From the NCBI RefSeq assembly GCF_015206885.1, contig NZ_JADEXY010000016.1, positions 1 to 41,357 on the forward strand: a stretch of DNA of 41,357 nucleotides, given 5' to 3'. The notes below the pieces were generated by a model. That model saw only the letters and a program-made list of their open reading frames with translations. It did no database searches and was not told the origin of the DNA. Of this stretch, positions 24,045 through 33,183 are shown in pieces; position 1 is the stretch's first letter, and every line of letters begins with the position of its first letter. The position numbers were made by a program, and so were the translations under genes. Origin of the DNA: Microcystis aeruginosa LEGE 91341 (GTDB lineage: Bacteria; Cyanobacteriota; Cyanobacteriia; Cyanobacteriales; Microcystaceae).

Positions 24045-25628
24045 ATGAATCTAACGAACTTTCCTTGGTTAACTGCCATCATCCTTTTTCCCATCGTCGC
24101 CGCTTTATTGGTTCCCATAATTCCCGATAAAGACGGTAAAACCGTGAGATGGTTTGCTCTGACGGTGGGATTAATCGACTTTGCCCTAATTATCTACGCT
24201 TTCTATACCAGTTACGATTTCGCTAATCCCAATCTGCAATTAGTGGAAAGTTACCAATGGTTGCCAGAAATTGACCTAAGATGGTCCTTAGGAGCCGATG
24301 GCCTCTCCATGCCTCTGATTATCTTAACGGGATTTATCACCACTCTCGCTATCTTAGCGGCTTGGCCGGTCACTTTTAAACCGAAACTATTCTACTTCCT
24401 GATGCTGTTGATGTACGGGGGACAGATTGCAGTGTTTGCCGTGCAGGATCTGTTACTGTTCTTCCTCGTCTGGGAATTAGAATTAGTCCCCGTCTATCTG
24501 ATCCTCTCTATTTGGGGCGGTAAACGCCGTCTCTACGCAGCCACCAAATTTATCCTTTACACCGCCGGAGGCTCTCTCTTCATCCTTGTAGCGGCGCTGA
24601 CGATGGCTTTTTATGGCGATACCGTCTCCTTTGACATGGTGACTATTGCCGGCAAGGATTTTCCCCTGAAACTGCAATTATTCCTCTACGCCGGTTTTCT
24701 GATTGCCTACGGGGTAAAACTGCCCATCTTCCCCCTCCATACTTGGCTGCCGGATGCCCACGGCGAAGCCACTGCCCCTGCCCATATGTTACTAGCGGGA
24801 ATTTTGCTTAAAATGGGTGGTTATGCGCTCCTACGCATGAATATGGGGATGTTACCCGATGCTCACGCGGTTTTCGCTCCCGTTTTGGTGATTTTAGGGG
24901 TAGTTAATATTATCTACGCCGCCTTAACTTCCTTTGCCCAACGCAATCTTAAGCGCAAAATTGCCTATTCTTCCATCTCTCACATGGGATTTGTCCTGAT
25001 TGGTATGGCTTCCTTTACCGATATTGGTACAAGTGGGGCGATGTTACAGATGATTTCCCACGGACTGATTGGGGCGAGTTTATTCTTTATGGTCGGTTGT
25101 ACCTACGATCGCACCCATACCCTGATGTTAGACGAGATGGGCGGTGTCGGCAAGAAAATGAAGAAAGTTTTTGCCATGTGGACCACCTGTTCCCTCGCTT
25201 CCCTCGCTTTGCCCGGGATGAGCGGTTTTGTGGCGGAATTAATGGTATTTATCGGTTTTGCCACCAGTGATGCCTATAGTCCCACTTTCCGGGTTATTAT
25301 CGTCTTTTTAGCGGCTATCGGTGTCATTCTCACCCCGATTTATCTCTTGTCCATGTTGCGAGAAATTCTCTACGGGCCGGAAAATAAGGAATTAGAAGAA
25401 CACCATGCCCTCGTCGATGCGGAACCCCGGGAAGTCTTTATCATAGCTTCTCTATTAGTGCCAATTATCGGTATTGGACTCTATCCCAAAGTGGCCACGA
25501 CAATTTACGATGCTACTACCAATAAATTAACCGCCCTAGCGCGTAATTCTGTCCCCAGTTTAGTGCAACAGGCAAAGGCAAAAACCCCTAGTTTCTCCTT
25601 TTATTCCCTAAAAGCTCCCGAAATCTAA
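24045..25628 (+). CDS. ndhD: NAD(P)H-quinone oxidoreductase subunit 4 (NdhD)
   Basis: This 527-residue integral membrane proton-pumping subunit belongs to the thylakoid NDH-1 complex, homologous to NuoM. There are about 14 hydrophobic helices. Signatures include W-E-L-E-L-V-P-V-Y (the transmembrane Glu), [23 protein letters not shown], and Y-S-S-I-S-H-M-G-F, all typical of NdhD/NuoM. It serves respiration and cyclic electron flow, or CO2 uptake if a specialised paralogue; the paralogue type was not resolved, although the N-terminus resembles NdhD1. No ndhF is adjacent. ATG 24045 is used. The leader contains a conspicuous hairpin. Confidence 0.93.
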   Translation: MNLTNFPWLTAIILFPIVAALLVPIIPDKDGKTVRWFALTVGLIDFALIIYAFYTSYDFANPNLQLVESYQWLPEIDLRWSLGADGLSMPLIILTGFITTLAILAAWPVTFKPKLFYFLMLLMYGGQIAVFAVQDLLLFFLVWELELVPVYLILSIWGGKRRLYAATKFILYTAGGSLFILVAALTMAFYGDTVSFDMVTIAGKDFPLKLQLFLYAGFLIAYGVKLPIFPLHTWLPDAHGEATAPAHMLLAGILLKMGGYALLRMNMGMLPDAHAVFAPVLVILGVVNIIYAALTSFAQRNLKRKIAYSSISHMGFVLIGMASFTDIGTSGAMLQMISHGLIGASLFFMVGCTYDRTHTLMLDEMGGVGKKMKKVFAMWTTCSLASLALPGMSGFVAELMVFIGFATSDAYSPTFRVIIVFLAAIGVILTPIYLLSMLREILYGPENKELEEHHALVDAEPREVFIIASLLVPIIGIGLYPKVATTIYDATTNKLTALARNSVPSLVQQAKAKTPSFSFYSLKAPEI

Positions 25629-26031
25629 GAAGTTATCAGTTACCAGTTATCAGTTATCAGTTATCAGATTTGAGTTTTAAGTGAGCAGTATTAAATCCCA
25701 CTTTCCGCACTTCCTAATATTCAATTGATAATTTTTACTAATATTAAATCCGGTTATTAAAGAATGATTATTTATTCTCCCTTTTGCCTATTGCATGAGT
25801 AGAAAACGGGTTTCTCGGAGAAACCCGTTTTCTGTGCGTTACTCAACGGATTTAGTATTATTATACTTTTAATTGATTGTGTGATTATTTTAATGCGATC
25901 GCTACCGAGTACAGCCTAGAGAATTATGAGAATTAGTCCCCACTGGAGCAATCGCGCCCACAGAAGATTAGGCGGTCGCAACGCGCTCGCTACGCGAGAC
26001 CGCAACATAGCAAAATATAGGAGTTTAGCTC
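25629..26031. other. Repeat-rich intergenic region
   Basis: No gene is seen. The 403 bp hold a TTATCAG tandem (25630-25668), the palindrome at 25801-25833, a HIP1 octamer GCGATCGC near 25897, and a GC-rich hairpin at about 25973-26004 (GCGGTCGC...GCGAGACCGC). A good ribosome-binding site (AGGAG, 26020-26024) introduces the truncated gene at 26032. Confidence 0.7.
25801..25833. repeat. Palindromic repeat family AGAAARCGGGTTTCT, copy 3 (terminator-like)
   Basis: Arms AGAAAACGGGTTTCT (25801-25815) and their inverse (25819-25833) are identical to those at 20373-20405; only the 3-base loop differs (CGG instead of TAA). It lies downstream of ndhD. Confidence 0.85.
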
Positions 26032-26127
26032 ATGTCTAACGAAACCGTGACTTATTCCCTAGAAGCTGTTCTAACAAGGATTGAGGGGAAAATAGACTCT
26101 CTACAAAAAGATGTTAATCAAAAATTC
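26032..26127 (+). pseudogene. 5' fragment of a gene cut off at the ISL3 element
   Basis: ATG 26032 is preceded by AGGAG with good spacing. The first 32 residues (M-S-N-E-T-V-T-Y-S-L-E-A-V-L-T-R-I-E, then K-I-D-S-L-Q-K-D-V-N-Q-K) look like the start of a small coiled-coil cyanobacterial protein. At 26128 the frame enters the insertion sequence and reaches a stop at 26167-26169. The matching 3' part is not seen on the other side of the element, so the original gene has been lost by insertion plus deletion. Original function unknown. Confidence 0.7.
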
Positions 26128-27363
26128 GGCTCTTCTGGTTTTCGTGTGTTAATTTTTGTTATGAATTAAAGCAAGCAAACAGCTTAAGTCGAAGATGTTC
26201 AAAATTGGTAAATCCATAACTCATTCTTTTAATAAGCTTTATTTTGGTATTCATTCCCTCAATTAATCCGTTGGTTGTATGATTTTCAAAGTAATTACAA
26301 ATACCAGGCAAATGCTTCTGGATCATGCTGGCACTACTTTCATATAATATCTTGCCTATTCTTATCCATTTTTCCAATTTTCTCTCAGCACCTCTGAACG
26401 TTCTACTACTTTGATAAATTTGTCTAATTTCTTCTTTCATTTCCCAGGCTATTCCCAAGCAGGGATGTTCTTTTAAGATAACTTCTAGTTGTTGTTTTTG
26501 CTCGTCCTTTAAGTCCTCTTTATTCTTCCATAATAAATGAGGTAATCCTTTTTCATGCACCCCCATTAACTTTCTCAAGTTATTAAGCTCGTCATTGATG
26601 ATAGCCATTACATGAAAACGGTCATAGATGATTTTAGCATTGGGAAATAATTCCTTGATCACTGCCGTAAATCCTGACCACATATCGACGCTCACTTTTT
26701 TCACCTTCTCCCGAACTGCGTCTGGCTGTGCCTTTAAGGCTTCCATTAATTCTTCTTGCTTATGTCCTTTAATCACATCTAGTAAAATTTTTTTGTCCAG
26801 ATCTACGACCGTTGTTATGAAATCTTTATGTCCTTTTAAGTTACTAAATTCATCTAAGCTTATTCGTTCTGGTGCTTCCCACTCTTCCTTTTCTAGTTCT
26901 TTAGCACAGTGATTAAATATTAACTCAACTTCTTCCCATCCCAACCCTTCTTCTCGACTTATTTCTTCGATACTACAATTTTTTACTCTCTCATAAATCA
27001 TCGATTCATAGCGAATTGTATGATGCTGTCTTAATCTCATACAACTCAGTCTTTCGCTGATATACTTTTGACAATGAAACTGGCGGCATGGTACTTCTAA
27101 ATATACTCGATTGCCTAATATTGACAAATCTCTGACTAGATTATACTCTGTCTGATTGATTCTGTCCAAGGTTTGATGGCAATTCGGACATTCAATTGTT
27201 TCATTTAAAAGAGCGAGCTTTAGGAAAATTGTCTGAGCAATTTTTTGATAATTGACCACTGTTACATTTGGTAAATCGAGGAGTTGATCAAAATTTATCC
27301 ACATAATCCACCCCCTGTTCTGTGTCACTATTATACCATGCTCACACAGAACCTAGAACAGCC
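26128..27363 (-). mobile_element. ISL3-family insertion sequence
   Basis: The element of 1236 bp is bounded by imperfect terminal inverted repeats: GGCTCTTCTGGTTTTCGTGT on the left (26128-26147) and its inverse ACACAGAACCTAGAACAGCC on the right (27344-27363), matching at 15 of 20 positions. It carries one transposase gene read leftward. The flanking octamers (AAAAATTC and ACCAAAAC) do not form a target duplication, which implies a deletion or rearrangement next to the element. Confidence 0.8.
26159..27304 (-). CDS. ISL3-family transposase
   Basis: This DDE transposase of about 381 residues is apparently intact. The N-terminal zinc-finger-like region has C-P-N-C and C-x3-H-C cysteines, followed by a helix-turn-helix. 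The catalytic triad is visible as I-S-L-D-E-F, V-S-V-D-M-W-S-G-F and N-G-L-I-E-G-M-N-T-K-I-K, with the D-R-F-H-V motif between. ATG 27304 is preferred: GGGGGTGG lies a few bases upstream and M-W-I-N-F-D-Q-L is the usual beginning of related proteins. A GTG at 27328 would add 8 residues. With both ends and a full frame present, the element may be active. Confidence 0.9.
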   Translation of the reverse strand: MWINFDQLLDLPNVTVVNYQKIAQTIFLKLALLNETIECPNCHQTLDRINQTEYNLVRDLSILGNRVYLEVPCRQFHCQKYISERLSCMRLRQHHTIRYESMIYERVKNCSIEEISREEGLGWEEVELIFNHCAKELEKEEWEAPERISLDEFSNLKGHKDFITTVVDLDKKILLDVIKGHKQEELMEALKAQPDAVREKVKKVSVDMWSGFTAVIKELFPNAKIIYDRFHVMAIINDELNNLRKLMGVHEKGLPHLLWKNKEDLKDEQKQQLEVILKEHPCLGIAWEMKEEIRQIYQSSRTFRGAERKLEKWIRIGKILYESSASMIQKHLPGICNYFENHTTNGLIEGMNTKIKLIKRMSYGFTNFEHLRLKLFACFNS

Positions 27364-27405
27364 ACCAAAACGAACAGATAACTGCTGTATTTCAATTTTT
27401 ACAGT

Positions 27406-29352
27406 TTATTTTAAATAAATCAAGAGATTTAACCCCGGAATCGTGCGCGAGAGGGTCCAGATAAGGAGAGTGATATAAAAGATGCCGATACCCCATTGAT
27501 ACCAAACTAAAAAAGAAACAATGGTGGGTAATTCTCGATCGCGAACTCGCCAATCATTAAAGCCTAATTTTAGCAAATTATTGAGACTTAAATCGTAATA
27601 ATTTAACCAATTCCAACGCTTTTGCCAAGGAATAGGAGTATAACGATCGCGAAAGAGGGGAAATTCGGGAACTACGGGTAAACGGGTAATTAATAAGCGT
27701 AATTGTCGCATACTACCATCTTGGAGGAAATAGGAACTATCCATTAAATCGTGATAGCGTCCCCGACGATAAAGTTCGATAATTAAAATTAGGGGTAAGG
27801 GGACAAGAATTAGGGCAATAGCTGTTAAAGTTAGGAGAGGACGACTGGCAGATTGCAGAATATTAAACACACCAGAAAGGGTGAGAATAATATAGCTAGT
27901 TACCATACAAAAGATTTCATAACCATTAGGAATTACTGGTTTAGGAGTGAGACGACGCACGCGATCGATTAACCAAAATAAACAGCCAAAATAGGCAAAA
28001 ATTATAATTCCTGTGCCGAAAACTAAACTAAAATTTGTACCATCTTGACTTAAGAGTAATAGTAAAGTAAGGAAAGAAGTATGCAGAAAATCAGCTACCC
28101 AAGTGAGGTTAATTAGGCGAATAATTGAGATATTATTTAGTTTTTGTTTTAACTGTTGTAATCGCAATTTTTCAGTTTTGTATTCAATTTGATTAGCATC
28201 GGCAATTTGTTCTAGGGAGCGAAAATTACGAACTAAATTTCTTAAAACTGTTTCATTTCCTGCTAGGTTTGGTAAATAAATTGCTTGACCAATTACTCCT
28301 CTATCTCCTAGTATTTTCGCTTTATCGGAATCAAAAGCTAATCCTGATACACTCAAATAACTATTTTTACTAAAAGTGGAATTGCTAAAATCTACCTGAT
28401 CTAAAAGTTTCACATCTTGAAAACTAACCACACCATTAAAATAACTAGACCGGAAAGCACCCGATTTTTCAAAAGTGGCATTTCTAAAGGTTAATAAACT
28501 TAAAAATCTACTCTTAGAAAATAGCGGACGATCTCGCCATTGACTTTGGGAAAAATTGGCTTCTTTTTGCCAGAAAGTACGGGTAAAATCTGCGAGTTTA
28601 TCGTATTTGGTTTGATCAAAATAAGCTTCGGCAGTAAAATGACTGCCATGGAAGTTAGTAATACTTTTAAAATGGGCCGTGCGAAAAATAGCTTTATTTA
28701 AAAATTGACTTTGACTAAAATTTACATCTCCCATAAAAGTGGCTTTGCTAAATTTCGCCACCCTAGCAAAACGGGATTCTAACCAATTACTTTCACGACT
28801 AAATTTTGCTGCCATTGCTTCGACAATTTGCAGAAAAAAAGTCTTAGAAAAGTCCACTTCTCCCATAAATACGGTTCCCTGCAACTTCACCGGTCCACGA
28901 AAAACTGTGACATTAAAAACCGGTTCATCGCTATCGAATAAAAAATTTTCGTCCTGTTGTAATAACTGTTCTTCCATGGGTGATAATAAGGTAGCGAGAG
29001 CTACTTTTGTTAAAGGAGTCGGTAAACCGAGACGGGAAGCGATAAAATTGCCTTGAATTAAGGAATTACTAAAATCTAAACCTAGGGGTTGTTTAGCGCG
29101 ATTAATTTGACCTTGAATCTGTTGATAAAATTGTTCTTGCAGTTCCTTATTTTCATCGCGGATATCGATAACTAAATTGGCTAAATCGATGGTAGTCATC
29201 CCTTCTTTAAGGACGGGTGCGCTTAAACGTTCCTGCAATAAAGTTACTGTTAAGGGAACCCTATCCACTACTGCCAAACTAGGGAGAGAATGTAAACAGA
29301 AAAACAGAAAAACAATAATTAGTAACCAGCAGCCTTTCAACAACGCACCCAC
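27406..29352 (-). CDS. Pentapeptide-repeat membrane protein
   Basis: This protein of about 648 residues has a signal or anchor helix at the N-terminus and then an extracytoplasmic domain. A long run of pentapeptide-like repeats (about residues 140-345) shows A/N-F-S-x-S/T patterns such as D-F-S-K-T-F, N-F-S-Q-S-Q-F and F-R-N-A-T-F, which form a quadrilateral beta helix. The C-terminal third has several transmembrane helices (about 415-460, 475-540, 615-645). GTG 29352 is chosen: AGGA lies about 10 bp upstream, it falls just after the DUF2103 stop, and it leaves a clean signal peptide; the TTG at 29373 overlaps the upstream gene by 16 bp. It is the last gene of the clpS-DUF2103 run. Role unknown. 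Confidence 0.8.
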   Translation of the reverse strand: MGALLKGCWLLIIVFLFFCLHSLPSLAVVDRVPLTVTLLQERLSAPVLKEGMTTIDLANLVIDIRDENKELQEQFYQQIQGQINRAKQPLGLDFSNSLIQGNFIASRLGLPTPLTKVALATLLSPMEEQLLQQDENFLFDSDEPVFNVTVFRGPVKLQGTVFMGEVDFSKTFFLQIVEAMAAKFSRESNWLESRFARVAKFSKATFMGDVNFSQSQFLNKAIFRTAHFKSITNFHGSHFTAEAYFDQTKYDKLADFTRTFWQKEANFSQSQWRDRPLFSKSRFLSLLTFRNATFEKSGAFRSSYFNGVVSFQDVKLLDQVDFSNSTFSKNSYLSVSGLAFDSDKAKILGDRGVIGQAIYLPNLAGNETVLRNLVRNFRSLEQIADANQIEYKTEKLRLQQLKQKLNNISIIRLINLTWVADFLHTSFLTLLLLLSQDGTNFSLVFGTGIIIFAYFGCLFWLIDRVRRLTPKPVIPNGYEIFCMVTSYIILTLSGVFNILQSASRPLLTLTAIALILVPLPLILIIELYRRGRYHDLMDSSYFLQDGSMRQLRLLITRLPVVPEFPLFRDRYTPIPWQKRWNWLNYYDLSLNNLLKLGFNDWRVRDRELPTIVSFLVWYQWGIGIFYITLLIWTLSRTIPGLNLLIYLK

Positions 29353-29357
29353 GACAG

Positions 29358-29642
29358 TTATTTTCCTAAACAAGCTTGGATAGCCATCTCTAAGTCCTCT
29401 TGGTTTAAATCGGTGATAACAAAGACTTCCTGAACACTTTTTCCTGTCCTCGCAATCAGCTTAAAACCACCACGAATCGGCACTGAGATCCGCAATTGTA
29501 ACCGAGGACAATGACCTTTTGAGCGAGAAAGTACCCCGGGGGTGACAGTAGTGATTCCTTGATAGGTAATTAACTTTTCTAATACCGCAATCAACCCCGG
29601 GATATGAGTAGAATGATTCCAAACTAAGCGACCATTATTCAT
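29358..29642 (-). CDS. DUF2103 family protein
   Basis: This 94-residue soluble cyanobacterial protein has the DUF2103 pattern: G-R-L-V-W-N-H-S-T-H-I-P-G-L at the start, T-P-G-V-L-S-R-S-K-G-H-C-P-R-L in the middle, and F-K-L-I-A-R-T-G-K-S-V-Q-E-V-F at the end. Conserved His, Cys and basic residues suggest nucleic-acid or metal contact, which is inference. It starts 2 bp after the clpS stop, so the two are almost certainly co-transcribed. Function unknown. Confidence 0.85.
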   Translation of the reverse strand: MNNGRLVWNHSTHIPGLIAVLEKLITYQGITTVTPGVLSRSKGHCPRLQLRISVPIRGGFKLIARTGKSVQEVFVITDLNQEDLEMAIQACLGK

Positions 29643-29644
29643 AA

Positions 29645-29938
29645 TTATGCGGCCTCTAGGGGAGCCATGGTTAATCCTTCCCGTCGCAATTGTTGGTGAT
29701 AAAGTTCCGCTTGTTCTTGGGGACCGGTCCAGACAATTGCCTGTCCTTCGTGGTGAACTTGATTAGTTAATTCCCAAGCTCGATCGGTAGTCATATCCGG
29801 GATATATTTAATTAAACAATTGGCCACATGATCGAAGGTGTTAAAGTCATCGTTGAGAACAATAACTTTATAGTTGGGATAAGTCTTTTTGACCACTTGG
29901 GTGGACTTATCTAAGGTGGTACTGGGTGCGCTGGCCAT
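29645..29938 (-). CDS. clpS: ATP-dependent Clp protease adaptor ClpS
   Basis: ClpS hands N-degron substrates to the ClpC/ClpA unfoldase for degradation. The 97-residue product contains the core V-L-N-D-D-F-N-T-F-D-H-V at about 27-38; Asn29 and Asp30-31 line the N-terminal-residue pocket and bind the substrate amino group. The second conserved segment V-H-H-E-G-Q-A-I-V is at 61-69. A flexible Ser/Thr-rich N-terminus precedes the core, as expected. Length is standard. It is followed after 2 bp by DUF2103, and then by the pentapeptide gene. Confidence 0.93.
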   Translation of the reverse strand: MASAPSTTLDKSTQVVKKTYPNYKVIVLNDDFNTFDHVANCLIKYIPDMTTDRAWELTNQVHHEGQAIVWTGPQEQAELYHQQLRREGLTMAPLEAA

Positions 29939-29993
29939 AAAAGTTACAATAGGTCAAGGTTTTTGCGATTAAATTCGAGCATTTTGACAACAA

Positions 29994-31127
29994 TTAAGCG
30001 GCAATAGCCACAGAATTATTCTTCAAAACTTGGTGATAGTAATTTAATAACTGTTTGGTGGCCGCTTGCCATGCCCATTTTTCCGCTTCTAGACGCGCAT
30101 TTCGTCGTAATTCCTCTCTTTCTGCCTTGGCGGTTAGTAATCTTTGGGTGGCACTAATTAAACCTTTTTCATCCCTAGGATCGAAGAGATGACCATTAAC
30201 TCCATCGGTGACAATATCGGGAATTCCCCCCGAATTTGCCGCTACTACCGGACAACCGGCAGCCATGGATTCTAAGAGTACCAAACCGAGGGTTTCTGTG
30301 CGTGAGGGAAAAAGAAAAGCATCTGCGGAAGCAAAAGCGGAGGCTAATTCTAACCCTTGTAAATAACCGACAAAATGGGTATTTGTGTCGGCAAAATGAC
30401 TTGTTAAAGCTTCCCGATGGGGACCATCTCCCACAATGGCAAATCTTGCTTCGGGAATCGCTTCTAATACTGGTTTAATGCGATCAATTTCTTTTTCGGC
30501 CGACACTCGACCAACGTATAATAAGAGAGGACTATCGGGGTTATTTTGGGATAATTTCAGTCTCATAGCTGGGGATTTTAAATGAGGTTGAAATAATTCC
30601 GTATCGACTCCCCTTTGCCAAAGCTCTACCTTTTCAATGCCACGACTAGATAATTCTTGTACCATAGCGGTGGAAGTGCAGAGATTTAAACTTGCTTGAT
30701 TGTGGGCCAATTTTAATAATTCCCAGAGTAATCCTTCTAGGGAACCTAACCCGTAGTGCTGTAGGTATTGGGGGAGATGGGTATGATAGGAAGCGACGAG
30801 GGGAATGTTCATAGTTTTGGCAAAATAAATGCCGCCCACCCCTAAAATAGCCGGGTTAACCACATGAATAATATCAGGTTTAAACCTCTCTAAAGCTTGA
30901 CCGACTGAAGGCCGGGGGAAAGCCATTTTTAATTCTGGATATAGGGGTAAGGGAATCCCTGTAACTCCATGAATCTTAGCACCTTTGTACTCTTTTAAAC
31001 CGCCATCGGGAGAGAAAACTAATACCTGATGACCTAATCTTTGTAGGTGTTCCACAGTATGTTTAAGACGGGTGACAATGCCATCGATTTTCGGTAAGAA
31101 AGTTTCTGTAAAAAGAGCAATTCGCAT
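29994..31127 (-). CDS. sqdX: Sulfoquinovosyltransferase (sulfolipid synthase)
   Basis: SqdX transfers sulfoquinovose from UDP-sulfoquinovose to diacylglycerol, giving the thylakoid sulfolipid SQDG. The 377-residue GT4/GT-B protein begins M-R-I-A-L-F-T-E-T-F-L-P-K-I-D-G and has V-A-S-Y-H-T-H-L-P-Q-Y at about 110-120, the donor-domain start L-L-Y-V-G-R-V-S-A-E-K-E, and the nucleotide-sugar motif with E-T-L-G-L-V-L-L-E-S-M-A-A-G. These match cyanobacterial SqdX rather than generic GT4 enzymes. It is transcribed leftward with the phosphopantetheinyl transferase 95 bp upstream and clpS 55 bp downstream. sqdB is not in the window. Confidence 0.9.
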   Translation of the reverse strand: MRIALFTETFLPKIDGIVTRLKHTVEHLQRLGHQVLVFSPDGGLKEYKGAKIHGVTGIPLPLYPELKMAFPRPSVGQALERFKPDIIHVVNPAILGVGGIYFAKTMNIPLVASYHTHLPQYLQHYGLGSLEGLLWELLKLAHNQASLNLCTSTAMVQELSSRGIEKVELWQRGVDTELFQPHLKSPAMRLKLSQNNPDSPLLLYVGRVSAEKEIDRIKPVLEAIPEARFAIVGDGPHREALTSHFADTNTHFVGYLQGLELASAFASADAFLFPSRTETLGLVLLESMAAGCPVVAANSGGIPDIVTDGVNGHLFDPRDEKGLISATQRLLTAKAEREELRRNARLEAEKWAWQAATKQLLNYYHQVLKNNSVAIAA

Positions 31128-31222
31128 AGAGAAAACAAGGTTAAGTAATAATTAAGGGCAAGCTTTTTGAGATAGCTAGGAATAATTACTGAATTTCTCA
31201 AGGCAATTAACTCCCCAATTAA

Positions 31223-31885
31223 TCATAGATCAGAAAGGCCAAAGGTTTTAATCACTCGATCGCTACCTTCGATAACCACCGTCGCTCGATAATTATCGCC
31301 GATTGCCGTTGTCCATAATTGCCATTCCCCCGCCACATTGTCTAATTTTAAGGGATTAAGGCCCACTTCCACTCGATCGAGTCCCCCGCTAATTCCCGTT
31401 CCCAGTGCCTTTAAATAAGCCTCTTTTGCCGTCCATAACTGAAAAAATAACTTTTCCTTCTCTGCGGACTTTTCAACAAGCTCATGTTCCTTAGCACAAA
31501 AAAACCTTTTTGTCAAGCTATCTAAATCTTTCATCCGGCGCATTTTCTCTAAATCTACCCCAATGCGAGCGGTTAAAGTCAAGCCACAGATGGCCATCTC
31601 CTCGGAATGGGAGAGATTAAACTGCAATTGGTGGTTAATACTCGGTTTTCCCCGTTCACTGTAGATAAACTCGATTTTTTCGGGACTTATGGTCAAATAT
31701 GACCCTAAAATCTCGCGTAAACATCCCCTAGCCACCAAAAAACGCCGCTTGTGTTGGGGAAAATGGTAACGATTAGCTCTAATTATTTCATCTTCCGAGA
31801 GCAAAGAAGCCAGTTTTTCTAGTCTATCCCCAGAGGGATCGAGACTGATAAAATAGAGATGAACCTCATCGGTAGATATAAACAT
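31223..31885 (-). CDS. 4'-phosphopantetheinyl transferase (Sfp/HetI type)
   Basis: This enzyme moves the phosphopantetheine arm of CoA onto carrier proteins of fatty-acid, polyketide or non-ribosomal peptide synthases. The 220-residue length is typical of the Sfp group. Motifs: R-G-K-P at about 78-81, F-N-L-S-H-S at 89-94, I-G-V-D-L-E at 108-113 with the magnesium-binding Asp111 and Glu113, and W-T-A-K-E-A-Y-L-K-A at 151-160 with Glu155. In cyanobacteria one broad-range enzyme often serves both lipid synthesis and secondary metabolism. No synthase genes are in the window. Confidence 0.9.
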   Translation of the reverse strand: MFISTDEVHLYFISLDPSGDRLEKLASLLSEDEIIRANRYHFPQHKRRFLVARGCLREILGSYLTISPEKIEFIYSERGKPSINHQLQFNLSHSEEMAICGLTLTARIGVDLEKMRRMKDLDSLTKRFFCAKEHELVEKSAEKEKLFFQLWTAKEAYLKALGTGISGGLDRVEVGLNPLKLDNVAGEWQLWTTAIGDNYRATVVIEGSDRVIKTFGLSDL

Positions 31886-31995
31886 TAAACTCAGAAGCGA
31901 TCAAATAATTAATTATCGGTAAATTTTACCGTAAAATGAGAATTGCCGACTCAATAATTTATCCACCTTCTAACTCTTGACTTTGCAGCACACCT

Positions 31996-32937
31996 ATGAA
32001 CTTTTTTCATACTGAAGACCACCTCCAACAGTTCGGTACAGATATTTTAGAAACAACTTGGCGAGAATTTCCCCAATTAGCTCAAGAACAAATCGCCCTA
32101 ACTTGGATAGTATATGATCCTCCTGTTATCGTCAACACGGGGGGAGCAATTTCTCACGAAGAATTCTGGAAATATTCCCCCCGCGGATTTAGCTATCGCG
32201 GACAAGAAAGAACCTATCCCGCTAGTTTAGTGAAATTATTTTATCTAGTAGCGATTCATGAGTGGTTAGAGGGGGGGATGATTGCCGAAAGCAGCGAATT
32301 AAATCGCGCCATTCGTGACATGATTGTTGACTCTAGTAATGATGCTACCAGTTTAGTTGTAGATCTAGTCACGGGAACCACTAGCGGTCCAGAAATTGCC
32401 GCCGGTCCCTTTGAAACTTGGAAGCAACAACGCAACATAGTTAATCGTTATTTTCAATCCCTAAATTGGCCAGAATTAGCGACAATTAACGTTAATCAAA
32501 AAACTTGGTCTGATGGTCCCTATGGACGTGAACGCGCTTTTTTAGGGGAATTAATGGAGAATCGCAATATGTTAACTAGCAATGCAGTGGCGCGTTTAAT
32601 TCATACTATTATCGGGGGGATTGCTGTTTCTTCCCAACGTTCTCAAATGATGATGTCTTTACTAAAACGAAGTCTTAATCCTGCTGATTGGACAAGTCAA
32701 GGAGATGATACACAAATCTTAGGATTTCTAGGACAAGGATTACCAGAAAATAGTCAAATTTGGTCAAAAGCTGGTTGGACAAGTCAAGTACGTCACGATG
32801 CAGCTTATATTGAAATTCCCCATCATACTCCCTATCTATTGGTGGTATTTACCGAGGGAAAAAATAACAGTCAAAATCGCTTAATTTTACCTTTTATTTC
32901 CCAGAAAGTAGCCGAGAAAATTATGCAGTTCAATTAA
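31996..32937 (+). CDS. Serine hydrolase of the beta-lactamase / DD-peptidase fold
   Basis: This 313-residue protein resembles class A beta-lactamase-related hydrolases. The nucleophile motif is S77-L-V-K80 (S-x-x-K), preceded by R-T-Y-P-A. The second motif is S113-S-N115 within M-I-V-D-S-S-N-D-A-T, corresponding to S-D-N. The third is K-A-G in W-S-K-A-G-W-T, where most enzymes have K-T-G or K-S-G. No signal peptide is evident, which argues against a periplasmic beta-lactamase. A terminator-like palindrome follows (32949-33000). Actual substrate unknown; a resistance role should not be assumed. Confidence 0.75.
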   Translation: MNFFHTEDHLQQFGTDILETTWREFPQLAQEQIALTWIVYDPPVIVNTGGAISHEEFWKYSPRGFSYRGQERTYPASLVKLFYLVAIHEWLEGGMIAESSELNRAIRDMIVDSSNDATSLVVDLVTGTTSGPEIAAGPFETWKQQRNIVNRYFQSLNWPELATINVNQKTWSDGPYGRERAFLGELMENRNMLTSNAVARLIHTIIGGIAVSSQRSQMMMSLLKRSLNPADWTSQGDDTQILGFLGQGLPENSQIWSKAGWTSQVRHDAAYIEIPHHTPYLLVVFTEGKNNSQNRLILPFISQKVAEKIMQFN

Positions 32938-32948
32938 TTGAAGCTGTG

Positions 32949-33000
32949 AGTAGGATGGTTTTTTCTGCCATTATCAAAAGTGCTAGATAAACATCCTACT
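32949..33000. terminator. Inverted repeat after the serine hydrolase gene
   Basis: AGTAGGATG (32949-32957) is inverted as CATCCTACT (32992-33000), with a T-rich inner segment. It lies 11 bp after the stop codon of the hydrolase gene and next to the remnant at 33002. Confidence 0.5.
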
Positions 33001-33001
33001 G

Positions 33002-33163
33002 CTATGAACCCGTAAATTGACTGATATTCATCTCAATATGTAGCTTTTCTGGGATAGATGGGGTTTGTTCTTGCAGCTGAAATACTTGATTAAGTAAGGA
33101 TTTAGTCTGTGCTTCACCTTGACGAGAAGGGCTATCACCATTTAAACTAACAATAAGTTGTTC
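33002..33163 (-). pseudogene. C-terminal remnant of a lost gene
   Basis: On the minus strand an open frame of 53 codons ends at TAG (33002-33004). It reads like real protein (V-S-L-N-G-D-S-P-S-R-Q-G-E-A-Q-T-K, then L-L-N-Q-V-F-Q-L-Q-E-Q-T, then E-M-N-I-S-Q-F-T-G-S). It has no start codon and is closed upstream by an in-frame TAA at 33164-33166, 20 bp from the start of the nuclease-ParA gene. This looks like a gene truncated when the island to its right arrived or was rearranged. I do not recognise the family. Confidence 0.5.
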
Positions 33164-33183
33164 TTACGTATTTCCTCATATGT

